Positions 10,801 through 22,760 of a DNA stretch of 64,000 nt are shown here, one piece after another. Each line of letters starts with the position of its first letter. Positions within the stretch are counted from its first letter, which is position 1. The notes below the pieces were generated by a model. That model ran no database searches and had not been told where the DNA came from. It worked only from the letters and a program-made list of their open reading frames with translations. Origin of the DNA: Amia ocellicauda (lineage: Eukaryota; Chordata; Actinopteri; Amiiformes; Amiidae); the NCBI RefSeq assembly GCF_036373705.1, contig NC_089869.1, positions 10,675,676 to 10,739,675 of the forward strand, written 5' to 3'. The translations under genes were made by a program, and so were the position numbers.

Positions 10801-12113
10801 TGATATATACTTTGATGACTGGTGGAAATCATTGGTTAAAATATGTTCGGCAAAAATGCAAATCAGGATCTCTATACATTATTTTTTTTAAAGCAGCACT
10901 GCCAATGCATCTACACTCTACAGTGGCCACTTCATTAGGAACAATAAAACACTCTCCTTCCACAATACAAATGCAAACTAAATTCCGCTGATGCCATGCC
11001 AAAGCTCAGAAATAGCTGGCAACCATACTAGAAGGAGAGGCTGAATGATAGTCTGCAAACTTCCACACATTGTTTATCTCGATACAGCCTTGGGCCAGGG
11101 CCTCTGGAATGATATGGAACTTTTTATGGAATGCCATCTGTTCTCAAGCTGTGGAGATACCCAACTCGTGAGATCACAGTCTGTGAAGGTCTTGGAGCCT
11201 AATAAGTGATTGAACACCACTGTTGAGGACTTCCTGTCCCCATTTGTTTTCATGTCCCTTATCTGAGCTCAATTGACGTCTTCATATCCAAACGTGCCTG
11301 TGTGGAGTCTCAGAACAGCGTCACGAGACTCCAAATTAAACTTCTGTGTGACGATCCAAAAACTAGACAATCTCATCTGTGATCAGACTCAAAATGTAGA
11401 TCTCCAATAGGACAGGGGCATTTGGATATGTATGTATGCCATTTACAATAAGCTCAGAATGCAGCATTTATAATGAAACAAAAAGAAAACATGAAAAATC
11501 AGCCAAACTGAAGTTATTATTGGCATTTTAGTAGGCTGGCGCTTGAACTTTACTGAAGGGCACTAGGACCCACACAGAGTCAGACCGGGTCTAATGGCAC
11601 TTTATCAATACTGTGCAGTCAACATGTGGCCCACCAGCTGAAGGGCAGCTAGCATCATTGTAGGGGCTGTTCTAAAAGGGTCGCAGAGGCAAAGATTTCA
11701 CTGTTGTGCATTTGCTTGTACTAGAGCCCAGGAATGAGAAACGGTGACAAAATGCCAGGTAATGAGAAGTCTAAATGTGGCCAGGGGGGATGGAGGGGGT
11801 CAAGATTCAAACCAGACCTCTCCCTAATAGGTCAAAATCATTGTAGGCCACCCACGTTGCCATTCTACGGTGTGCTCGTATAGTTCGCTGGTTTCCTGGT
11901 CCTTTCCTGTTGTAGGTCTTTTTTTGGTATGATTATGCACAACACAGATCAGGAAACCAGCAAACAGGAAAAGGTTAATCTGCTGCCAAGGGAATGGGAG
12001 GAGTCTGGAGGGCACTCTAACATGAACCAACAGATTGGGTGACCTTTTATAAATTATTTGTATTTTTCATTATCATTTACTCTCTTCAGGGTACCGTTGA
12101 CAGCTGGGCCGGT
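7825..12113 (-). other. elovl6l: Probable long 3' UTR of the elongase gene
   Basis: This 4.3-kb stretch downstream of the elongase stop codon has no convincing exon or transposon. On the minus strand an AATAAA lies at 7846-7841, with an A/T-rich region after it. Vertebrate ELOVL6 messages have 3' UTRs of several kb, so one continuous 3' UTR is the simplest interpretation. It holds homopolymer runs (8303, 9107, 9970) that may be length-variable. The extent is inferred, not proven. Confidence 0.5.
7841..7846 (-). terminator. Candidate polyadenylation signal of the elongase gene
   Basis: TTTATT on the + strand reads AATAAA on the - strand and is the distal signal I prefer for the elongase transcript. 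It lies about 600 bp from the AIFM2 signal on the opposite strand. Other A/T-rich hexamers in the region mean earlier sites may also be used. Confidence 0.4.
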
Positions 12114-15100
12114 TTAGTCTGCCTTGGAGGCCTTACTGCTGCCCTTGAGGTAGGTCTTGTAGAAGAAGGAGGAGAAGAGGAGCAGGTAGCTGAGGTACAT
12201 GAGGGAGGCCCACATGATATTGTCCATGTAGGAGGGGCAGCGGCCGTCCTGCATCCACAGATAGACCAGCCCGCTCACCGCCAGCCCCATGACCATCTGG
12301 GCGATCTGCGTGGTGGTGATGACCATGGCACAGGAGCGAGGAACGCGCACCCCGGCCGCTCGCACCGCATAGTAGCTGTACATCAACGCGTGGACGAGGT
12401 AGTTCATGGTCATAAACCAGCCGCCTCCGGCCACGCGGTCCTTGTAGGAGTACCAGGAGTAGAGCAGCACGGTGATGTGGTGGTACCAGTGCAGGAAGAT
12501 CAGACGCTGTTTACGCAGCACGATGAACACTGTGTCACCTGGGAGACAAAAAAAAATACAATTAAAAATGATATATAGATTATACACCGATCAGCCATAA
12601 CATTATGACCACCTGCCTAATATTGTGTAGGTCCCCCTTTTGCCGCCAAAACAGCCCTGACCCGTCGTGGCATGGACTCCATTAGACCTCTGTAGGTGTG
12701 CTGTGGTATTTGGCACCACGACGTTAGCAGCAGGTCCTTTAATTCCCGTAAGTTGCGAGGTGGGGCCTCCATGGATTGGACTTGTTTGTCCAGCACATCC
12801 CACAGATGCTCGATTGGATTGAGATCTGGGGAATTTGGAGGCCAAGTCAACAACTTGAACTCGTGATTCATCAGACAAGGCCACCTTCCTCCATTGCTCC
12901 ATGGTCCAGTTCTGATGCTCACATGCCCATTGTAGGCGCTTTCGGCAGTGGACAGGGCTCAGCATGGGCACCCTGACTGGTCTGCGGCTACGCAGCCCCA
13001 TATGCAACAAACTGCGATGCACTGTGTGTTCTGACACCTTTCTATCAGACCCAGCATTAACTTTTTCAGCAATTTGAGCTACAGTAGTATCTGTTGTATC
13101 GGACCACTCGGGCCAGCCTTCGCTCCCCACATGCATCAATGAGCCTTGGCCGCCCATGACCCTGTCGCCGGTTCACCGCTTTTCCTTCCTTGGACCACTT
13201 TTGATAGGTACTGACCACTGCAGACCGGGAACACCCCACAAAAGCTGCAGTTTGGAGATGCTCTGACCCAGTTTTTCCTGCTTCTAACACATCAACTTTG
13301 AGGACAAAATGTTCACTCGCTGACTAATATATCCCACCCACTGACAGGTGCCATGATAACGAGATTATCAGTGTTATTCACTTCACCTGTCAGTGGTCAT
13401 AATGTTATGGCTGATCGGTATATACATCATCATCAGCTCATATCGCTCCATTGCTGGATGAAGGCCTTCCCCAAGAGGTTTCCACAAGGCTTGAAAAAAA
13501 TGTTATCCCAATTTACTAGGCCTTTATATGTGGCATAAAGGTCACATCAGCGATCCTAGGGGTTGATTGGTTTGATTCGAGGTGGCATTCCCCATAACCG
13601 CAGTTTCAGCGTTTAGTACATGTGGTTAAATCGGTAAATCAGACCAATTAAGTAACTGGGCACTGGGCTGGAACAAAAGACGACCCTACGGCGCTGCACT
13701 GTGAATGGAGTTGGAGACCTAGTGCCCGGTCACAGCAGCACCCACATTCCAACGCCCCAATCTAGAATAACTTTCCTGGAATTTGACGCCATGCCTCCTT
13801 GCTGCTCTCCCAAAACATTCTGTTCTGTTTCCAACTCAGCAATTTCACCTTTGTGTGTGTGTCACAGTGTTCTGACAACAGGAATGTGCTTGAGGTGGCA
13901 GGAACAGGTTGAGAGGAAGTCTGGAGGCTGGTGACATGAATAACATTGCATAACATTGCATCATTGGCCTGTGGGTGAGATTGGTAGGACACTCCAAGAA
14001 TCATATTCCATGTGGGCCTTAAGAATGAAGGCAAGGACATTTCCAAACAACTCCCACCCAGCAAAGCTCGAATATCTGGTATCAATCACACCTTCCCAGA
14101 ATGTACTTCCCGACTCCCCATCCTCCCTTTCTGAAGCTTGCACTTACCCAGCTCGGGAGCCTTGCTCAGAACAAAGGCATAGGCCCAGAACTTGCTGACG
14201 GGCCCGCTGTAGAAGCTCTGGTCACAAACTGACTGCTTGAAGCCACTGGTGTTGAGAACATGCACCATGTACCATCCCGTCCGCACGGCACCAATTATAC
14301 TGAGGAGAGAAGATGGACAAGTTGGGTCAGCAACCGCCCACCTCCCAGGAATCATGCACACAAACTGCTGTTATCATTGTCCATTAATAAGGATTCATAA
14401 TTTAATTCAAGTACAGTAATTAAAAGGCTCTGTGGGGGAGTGGATGAAGGCAAGATACTTCCCTGTTGTAAAGCTTTTAGCTGCACACCCAGGGACAGAT
14501 GTGCCGAGTACAAAACATATTCATCAATCAGTCAGTATTTTATAACGCAGTGACTTTTATTAACGATCTGGTGAAAATGCTACAGGGAACCCAGACCCAG
14601 TTTCTGTTCCGCAAGAAGGTGGACATGTTGACGACAGATCACCTAGGGAACCAATTAATCCTAGCCCCCACGCACAAGCCCCACCACTGAAGTCTGTACA
14701 ACTGTCCCCATCACTGCTTCAAAACAGCAGGGGCACTGTGCGGATTGAGGATATATGAAAACTTTAGTGGAGTCAGGTTACTCCCAACACTTCTGCCTCG
14801 AATCCATGTCTCACTGAGTGTCATTGAAAGACTAACTGGCAGAGCTGGTTTGGGGAGAAGCAAAGTTTTCATAGTCCAATATTTCATGGGGGTGGGGGTG
14901 GGATTGTGAACTTTCCTTACACACGAAGTCATCTCTATACATATGCTAGCTTTTGTGTTCCTTCCATCCAGCCCCTGTCCTAGTCAGTGCTGCAGGTTAT
15001 GGTTGACCTGAAATGGAAGCTGGCTATCACCTGGTGTTACCGTTTAAACCAAATAAGCTCGAAAAAAGATAAATCAAACCGAACTTGTGCAGCCTTCTGG

Positions 15101-18100
15101 AAATAAAGCTCTAGGTCTCCCATTAGACAAATACCTAAGAATGAATGGAAATCCCCCTTATTGAAAACCACAGCGATGGTTCCAGAACGTACCAGAACAC
15201 AATCCCAGTCAGGGATGTGCTGATGAAATACAAATGCCTCAGTTCAGTTTCCTGCATCGCTGTAATTTTAATACTTTATAATCCTGTGCCATTCTCTGCA
15301 GTGTGCAATCTAAAAACTTTTACAGCCTGTGTGTTTTTTTTTGTTTTTTTTTTACAGCATGTTTGTGCTAGTCAATGTACTTTATTTCCTCAGTTGTTTT
15401 CCAAACCGCAAACAAAAATCGATTATTCTGGGTTGCGTGGGCGTCATCTGTAGCAGACGCTGCCATAGTGAAGATGCATCTTGGGAAAACTAAAACCACA
15501 CTGCTGTCCCAACACTTTGTTTCCAGCGCTCTAATTTTAAGTGGGTCTAACAACCATTAATTACGACTAATGAAACATTGGTCATCCATGCCTCTGATTA
15601 GTTTAACTCATGGATTTCTCACATCGAGTGAATATTACGGAGACACGATCTTACAGGAGACAGATGAGAGAAAAAAAAAAAAAAAAAAAAATTGCTCTCC
15701 GTACTGCAATTCCCTCTTAATCCCCAGGCTGTTTTCCTTTCAAAAAGTGATTATCGGCTCAGCGTAGGAACCTGAAAAATCTGATTTTTGTTTTTTTTCA
15801 TTGAGACTGTAGTTAAGGCACTCAAGGGTAAATCAAGGTAAGAAGAGGTATTCGATGCACCTCATACGCCCATGCCTAGCTGCAGATTGATGCCTGCAGT
15901 ATAAGTACAGCACCCCAGCGATAGTTTCAGGCACTGATGTACAGTTATAATTGAAAGAAAGGCACAATTACAGATTTCCAGTGTTTACCAAACCACGGTT
16001 TCCCCACCACACTTCTAAACAAAATCTAAACGAGTTATCTTACTTCACGCATCAAAGTCTTATTAGGCTTCGGCCAAAGCTCCTAAACTCTTCGTTGTTA
16101 AACCTGTTTTTCCACTCTAATAAAAGAACACATAGTTTGTCATGTTTTTATCCTTGCTCTATTAATAGTATAGGCCCCGTTTTTGATATTTGATCGTATT
16201 AATACAGTAGGCCTTGATTTAAAGATTGTGTTGGTGTAATAATACAGCAGGATTTGTTTAAAAGCTGTTATAAGCACTACGGAAACACACCAGGTAACAA
16301 CGCTTATCAACGGTCTCCGGTAAGAGCTTAACGTTGTGAGATATAGGGACTGTATTGTTCTCACCCCCTGGCCCATATTCAGAACAAGTTAAAAGATACT
16401 ACCCCTTTTTAAAAAGATGGAAAAACAAACAGATTTTTAATAAAGCTTTTCATTTACTATTGTTATCATATGTAAAAGTTATGGGACACTTCCCCATCTC
16501 ACTTTTCCTCCCATCATGAGGTGTTAAGCTAGGTGTTATCTGGAATGCAAACGATGGCCTGTGTTGTAAGGGCAGCTCAGTACAAAGCTGTCCTGAAGGC
16601 AGACCTGAAATTATATAAAATGGTCAATATACTTTGGTTCCCTTACAAACGTCTATCCTTTCAACTCCATTAGGAGTTGTTATTCATCCCTTAGTTGACC
16701 TCTATGGCACTGAAGGCGTACGGGTTGAACATCTCCGTTTGCAATGGGAACCACTAGGATGGCCCATTCCTTTGAAGAACCTCTCATGTACATTTTGACT
16801 TCTAATGGAATGTATTGTTAAAGTATAGAGGAGTTTAATTGGAGAAAACTGCATTATGGGAAAAACCTCATTTTAAACTTGTAATTCAGAAACATTACTG
16901 GATAAACTTGTACACACTGGGGTACAAGTTTTAATTTAATTTCTAGGCCTTTACATGCGTACATGCGAGGATTTCACAGTGGAATAGTGGAGTAAATGTT
17001 AATTGGGGTGGCCCACACTAATTTACGATGAATAATACAACACCTCTGTATCCCTCACAAACAAGACAACAGTTACTACGGAAACAGATCTGATAAAAGG
17101 TCATGTTCATGTTGACCATTTGTCTCCACGGTAACCCCCGTCAGCGCAGCACTGTATTGCGGCTCCCAGGTGAAGCGCAGAACAAACGCAAAACAATGCT
17201 TCTGTTTTCGCCTATTGTTCTCTGAAGAAGGGGACACACTTTGTATATTGTGCCTGATACAATAAAACAATCACAATCTTACCAATAAACACATACTACA
17301 TTTCTCTACTGGTCCCCCCTGCCAATTATAGCAATTATTTTGACAGTGTTATTATAATGCATGCCCCTACATCTACAACCACCACGACCACTACTACAGC
17401 TTTCAATAATGTCTGCTGTCTGAGCTCTATAGTTCAAATGATCTAGTATTGATGGTATACAAACACATTTGCCAACTGTAACCAATTAAAAAAATCCTAA
17501 AATCGACCCCTCTACAAAACAGAACAGTGCTTCCAGACTCATTTCCCAATCTTCAATTTTGACACGGCACTGGTCTTGGGAATTGCCGTTGGTGGCGACG
17601 TTTTGATTTTATCCGGGTAATAGGTCAGCACCTTGCTTGAGCAGACATCGATCTTCCATGGGGGCGATCAATAAAGCCTGTTTCCACCTGGCTTTGGAGA
17701 ACCTTTGACCTTCCAAACGGTAGACTGGGGATTTCACAGTTAATGCTACAAAGACATTATTGGAATATGCAGAGAGTGCTGTCTGGCAGTGGGTTAGACT
17801 GACCCTGAACTGGGGAAACATCTGCAATGGCCTGTATCGATCAATCTGTCAGCTCCTCATGGAAGGAAGTGAAAGACACAGATTCTCCTGGCCATAGCGG
17901 AAACTGATCATGAGATTTTATGGTGAAGCGAGGGGTTATCGATGACTTGAAATGGTGAAAACTGCATTATGGGAAAAAACGGACACTAGTTTTAAACTTG
18001 CAATTCAGAGCTGTTACTGGATAAACACGTACATGTGCCGCCGGGGTACAAGTTTTAATTTGCGATTTGCATTTTCTTACCTGAAGACGGCCAGGCTGAG

Positions 18101-19800
18101 AGACCAGATGACCAGGGGTCTGCGTAGCTCCAGCTTCTGCCTCTGCTTCATGAAGTGCTGGCCCCCAAAAATGAGTGCCGCGTACAGGCCACAGAACACG
18201 AATGACTTGCTCCTGTCAAGGGGAAACGGATCACACAAACATTAGCGTGTAGGACAGATGAGGCTGGCCTAGTAGCACAGTACACCTGCACTTTCCTCCT
18301 GCATGATGGATTTATATCATTTATGCACACCAGTTTTGTATATGCAACTGCCTAACTTGAACTGGACTCAACTCAGATTTTATTTATAGTAGCATTTTTC
18401 TTATACCTGCCTGAACCAATACAATGTGTTTTCCCGCTCATGCCGAGAAGGAAGCATAAACTTGCACCGAAGGCCAGACTACATGTAATCAAAGTAAAGA
18501 CGTTACTAAAAGGCAAATTAACAACATAGAAAAGAAGAAGGCGAAATAAATGCTCTCCTCATCTCTCCAGATTTCCTTACAAATATGATTGTAGCATTTA
18601 GAAGCCAGATAATTCAATCCTTCCTCTTAAAACCACAGACCATAATGTTTCATGGCTACATTCACTCACTTTCAAAGCTTTTTGCTCTACAGTCTACACC
18701 TTGATTTGTTCTTAGTTTTGAGGGAATATATCCGCAGTGGGAGTTCAAGAAAATTGGGGCACGTTTCGAAAAGGAGCACAAGTCTCTGCAAATTGTCCTT
18801 TTAATCTGAAGTCTGTCTGATTAACTCCCTGACATTTCTGCAGCGTGGAGACTGTATGAGCCGCTTAAAAAAGAAAACAGACAAGGGCAAAAGCAGGCTG
18901 AGTGAGCAGAAGTATCTCCACAGCTCAGCCCACCAGCACTGCCGCACTGAGACTCGGGAGGGAGGTGTGGAGAAAGAGACACACAGGTCACGGAGTGGAG
19001 AAAGAGGAGAAAGTCTGCAGTTCCTTATCTCAGCTGTTCAGGGGCAAAGCACAGCAGAAGGGAGCGAGGAGAAAAGGCAAAACGTGTGCTTTGTTACATT
19101 TTCCTCACTACTCAGCAAAATACCTGCTGAAACAGCTCCCAGCCATTCATCACAGCAGCTGGAGCGTCTTACTCGACAAAAAGTTGCTCCCTGTTTTTTG
19201 CCCTTTCCACTTGTGTGTGTGTGTGGGTTTTTTTTTTTTTTCCTTCTGTACCCTGCATGTGATTTATGTCTCAATTCCAGTCGTTCGATCTTGCTCTTGG
19301 GAAACCTCTCCTGATTAGTCAGGCGGTGCGAGTGGGATGGTGTGACCCAGTGTTGCGTGACACTGGCTGAGAGAGGTCTAGCCAAAGGGATGTTAACGAC
19401 CTGAGCCTTTTACCTTTACAACTATCCCTATGGCAGTCCCAGCTAATGAAATATAGTCCCAGCCTTTTCAGTTTCTTCATCAGATTCACACTTCATAAGT
19501 CATTGGAGTTAAAAGCAGCTGTTGTGCCATTCCAAAATTATTTACCAAAAAAATAATGATAATACAAACATTATCAGGTTCACAATTTCTTGGGAACATC
19601 TTGCACATTTATTAAATCAAGTAATCAAGATTAATCACAGATATGAATCTAAACCTAGGATTGTATCATTTAAACATGATTATCTAAACCTTAAAGAAAG
19701 AAAACAATTCAGTATGTTGCACAACATCTAGAATGGACTGTAGATGTAAGATTACAGAGGCTAGTGCATAGTATCTAACTTGGCCCAGCAACAATACTTT

Positions 19801-19845
<45 letters not shown>

Positions 19846-22265
19846 ACAAAGTCACCAGCCTGGAATGTGACATACCTGTAATAATAATGCAAGTATGTGG
19901 AGAACTTCCCTGGAATGCGAGACAGCACAGTCTCTACTCCCATCAGTATCAATACACACAGGCGTGATTCATTTATGGGAAACCATATTAAATATCAACA
20001 CGTTCAAGACTTGTGCTTAATTTGGCAAGTGAACTAATAAAAAACGAATTAAAAAGAAACTGCAGATAATTCAACATTTTAGTGGGCAACATTTCAGAGA
20101 AACGTCCTGCCTCTTTGTAAGATTTGTAAATACACACACAACATTTATGTTTCCATTAGAGGTAATAAAATGTATAACATCAAACAAAAGGGGAGAGGGC
20201 CCAAACAGCTGTATATAAAAATATGTTATAGTTCATGATGGGCAGTGCGAACAGCTCCACAACAGTGTTAGTGGGGGCTTTTTCATAGGAGACAGCTCTG
20301 CAAATGCATCAAAGACATTCTGTGCATGGATTGATCTGCGAATATCTAGGAGAGCCTTACACATCTTTACTGATAAGTGCAGTGCTGCAGCCACCATTCA
20401 GGGCAGACTGGGTGTCCCAGACAGATTGATTTGTACAGAGTAATGCTTGACAGGTTGTCTTAGACACCTTTGGACATCCCATGCTGTTCTTTCCTCTTCC
20501 TTCACAGGTGAATTTGGAAATCTGGTGCAGGCCTACGTGACTCCGAAAGTCAAATGCACATTCAGCCATAAAGCACATCTGCTCCTCAACATCGGATCTG
20601 TAAACACAGCCCTTTATCACAAACCCATCAGCGTCTGAAGAAACTGTCCCAAAACTGCAGCAGCACCCTGAAGGCAATGCTCTAACAGTCGTGAAGAAAG
20701 CTCATTTTACGAATGGCAAATGCATTGTGCCTGTTACAAAATATTGACGTTTAAACACGTCTCCTGAAGAGTATAAAGGCTAACAATTCTGTGTAGTCAA
20801 TTATTTATATTAAAATCATTCGGCAGCCTAATACTAGTTTTTAGATCTGATCATTTACCAAATGCATGCAGATCATGTCCGAAAGCCCTTATTCCCCGGG
20901 AACATTTTGGGGCACCACATTATACTTCACGATTTTCACTTCACGCGTGTTTTGTACAAAGGAAGATATTTCCTAGACTAGTCCTAGTTGCGTTTTGTGC
21001 ACTCAACCTACACGGATTAAGGAAGAAAACAAAGTATAGCGTTTTTTCATTCACATCCGCAGTCCCTATAGCAGTATCTACCGCCCGTCTTTATGCCACA
21101 ATGCAGCAGTTAGCAGTTTGTTAGGCATGTCTACCCTAGTAGAGTGCATAAAGCATTTACACCATAATTAAACAGGCTATCGGTTTGCGCAACCTGACTA
21201 CACTAACCCCACCCCAAGGCAACTTCGCTGAAACTAAAGTCGCGTTCGTGTAGCTCAGATGTCCGCAGTTCTGCGCGGCTCCACCAATGGGATCGGCGCG
21301 ATTCTGCAGCTCTGCGCAGACCTGCGGGGATCTGCGCTACCCGAACGCGACCAAAACCCTGCGCTAGTGTGCTGCTGACGTCACCCGCCTTCCGTGTAGC
21401 CCACAGCCCAGGCACCTGCAGTGACGCGCCGGCTCCCGTCATGCCCTGCGTGACGCGCTTCCAACTTCGCCGAGTCAATTAGCAGCTTAAACCTCGGCTG
21501 CCGTTACGTCACTCAGGCTATACCTGGCCAAATATGCGTTCTCTCTGGACACTAGCCTACACGCATCAACGTCAAAACAATATTTGAAAATGACTATACA
21601 TTGTCTATTACGATGTGTGCTAAAGGATGCATTCATACTTTGTGCTTGATAACACTTTTCTATGTCTGGGACGATATGTACACCAACATACAGAGCCGGA
21701 CAATCTCGTACGGCAACATGCATACATACGTAAATAAATGCATGCAAACACAATCGTCTGCATCACATCACAGCGGCGTATTCCGGGAAATCATGGTCAT
21801 CCACAGGGCGACTGCATTGTTAACACGGATGTTTTAAATGTGGCATCTGAGGGGGCACGTTGCACACACACTTCCCAAGGACATCCGCGAATGCAACGGA
21901 CATTGCTAGACATGCAAACGAACAGCAACACCATCTGAACATCCATCTCTTCAATACGAGTGTAAAGAAAAAAAAGATATGCATTGCTTACGTTAACGTA
22001 TTCACAATGAAATATTAGCTAGCATATCTGTAGAAGTAAAATGCAATGCCGAAACGCATCCACCCGCACTGCCTGGGTGCGAGAGACCAAGCGCAGCAGA
22101 CCCACCTGCTGTCCACCACCCTCCCGGCACCAAACCCCACGATGCGCGGATCTCCTTTGCTTTTACTTACCAATTTTCCCGCATCCACTCGATCGCCACC
22201 CTCTCGTCAAACCGCCGCTCGAAATCATATTCTGTTAAGGGCAGAGGATGCTCCGTCTCATTCAT
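12114..22265 (-). CDS. elovl6l: ELOVL6-type very-long-chain fatty acid elongase (4 exons)
   Basis: Minus-strand exons 22265-22171, 18212-18081, 14299-14148 and 12538-12114 join without frame breaks into 267 codons plus TAA, very close to human ELOVL6 (265 aa). The enzyme performs the condensation step that extends C12-C16 fatty acyl-CoA with malonyl-CoA in the ER membrane. Hallmarks: [32 protein letters not shown]; the HWYHH histidine box at residues 143-147; [22 protein letters not shown], which is the ELOVL3/6 signature set. Several hydrophobic spans fit the multi-pass fold. The lysine-rich C-terminus ([10 protein letters not shown]) is a weaker dilysine-type ER signal than that of human ELOVL6. 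Substitutions such as VLNTSG for the usual VLMTKG and Arg in YKDRVAGGG suggest the fish paralogue elovl6l rather than elovl6; that choice is from memory and less certain than the family. Introns 1-3 hold a palindromic element, a local duplication and a dead Tc1 copy. The start is the first ATG after the CpG island. Confidence 0.95.
12583..13424 (-). mobile_element. Internally deleted Tc1-like element in elongase intron 3
   Basis: Inverted ends sharing CCGATCAGCCATAACATTAT and the following ATGACCAC border an 840-bp element that begins and ends in TA-rich sequence. Autonomous relatives are about 1.2-1.3 kb, so this copy has lost roughly a third of its interior. Its family differs from the DD36E copies, since the termini and transposase words are different. 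It begins only 45 bp from the acceptor of the last elongase exon. Confidence 0.92.
12617..13290 (-). pseudogene. Decayed Tc1-like transposase
   Basis: Minus-strand fragments in different frames spell an N-terminal helix-turn-helix (near 13290-13066, [18 protein letters not shown]), a middle part (13157 onward, [20 protein letters not shown] and LSDESR with the first catalytic Asp) and the C-terminus ([20 protein letters not shown] to KGGPTQY at 12617). The sequence jumps from the SDESR motif almost directly to the SPDLNPIE motif, so the second catalytic Asp and about 110 residues are gone. At least two frameshifts are also present. It cannot make an active enzyme. Confidence 0.9.
16843..16940 (-). 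repeat. Local duplication in elongase intron 2, copy A
   Basis: About 100 bp here are repeated in direct orientation at 17955-18060. Shared words in the same order are GAAAACTGCATTATGGGAAA, TTTTAAACTTG, AATTCAGA, TTACTGGATAAAC and GGGGTACAAGTTTTAATTT. No transposon ends were recognised around either copy. Confidence 0.85.
17955..18060 (-). repeat. Local duplication in elongase intron 2, copy B
   Basis: This is the second copy of the block at 16843-16940, slightly longer and carrying extra CpG-containing bases. It ends 20 bp before the 5' splice site of elongase exon 2 (donor at 18080), so it occupies the first bases of intron 2 on the transcribed strand. Confidence 0.85.
19805..19844. repeat. 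(TG)n microsatellite
   Basis: An uninterrupted TG run of 20 units lies in elongase intron 1. Confidence 0.95.
21239..21351. repeat. GC-rich fold-back element, copy 1 (elongase intron 1)
   Basis: About 113 bp form a large imperfect palindrome: the left arm begins GTCGCGTTCGTGTAGC and the right arm ends GCGCTACCCGAACGCGAC. Inner arms (CCGCAGTTCTGCGC against CTGCGCAGACCTGCGG) also pair. The centre carries CTCCACCAAT. It is dense in CpG inside AT-rich intron. A second copy lies at 41873-41978, so this is a dispersed element, probably a small non-autonomous (MITE-like) repeat. I could not define a clear target duplication or assign a superfamily. Confidence 0.8.
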
Positions 22266-22459
22266 CTTAGATCCCCGGGCACCGCGGTATCAAAAGCGGG
22301 GAGGCGTCCGTGCTCTTCCTTGTGCTGGGTGGAATTCAATCAATAAGACTGAGACACCGGAGCACCACATATAAAATACACCACTATAGCGTGTTAGGCT
22401 TTCTTTTCCGCCTTTATTTTTGACACAGAAAATGCAGGATGAATGAATGAATGGATGAG

Positions 22460-22760
22460 TTACACATCGATGCTACGCTGGCGACGGCGCTGGGAGGATG
22501 CAGTACTGCTTCCCGGCCGGCACAGCCTCGGCAATTAAAGCGTCCGGGCGGGGACCTCTCCGGCGAGCCGCCTCCCTCCCGCACAGCACCGGGAGAAGGA
22601 GGGACAAGGTGGTGGGAAGGTGAACAGGGGCGGGGCTTCAGCGCAGCGCACTGCAAACCTCTAGGGATGCGGACGCCATTTTGGCTCTGCTGTTACACGC
22701 TGTTCCGGCGGAGGTGAAGGCGTGCTGAGGACCGGGGAGCGCCGCTGGGACAGGGATAGA
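22460..22760. promoter_or_regulatory. CpG-rich, probably bidirectional promoter
   Basis: A CpG-dense block just upstream of the elongase first exon contains a GC box (GGGGCGGGGC, 22627-22636) and a YY1-like site (CGCCATTTTGG, 22674-22684, reading AAAATGGCG on the minus strand). No TATA box was recognised. It should drive the elongase leftward. Sequence to the right carries donor-like and exon-like features on the + strand, so divergent transcription is likely. Confidence 0.65.

Noticed and set aside
12039..12578. 179-aa + strand ORF over the last elongase exon
   Set aside because: It mirrors the elongase exon on the opposite strand. Its composition (His/Gly/Val-rich) is what complementing that exon produces.
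13425..13720. CATCATCATC followed by a repeat-like sequence (CTCCATTGCTGGATGAAGGC)
   Set aside because: It resembles a dispersed repeat I have seen in animal genomes, but there is no second copy in this window and I cannot name or bound it, so it is not listed as a feature.
18856..19318. Two overlapping + strand ORFs of 152 and 138 aa in elongase intron 1
   Set aside because: Low-complexity Ser/Lys/Arg and poly-Phe stretches, no splice context, two frames open equally, no recognisable motif. Most likely chance.
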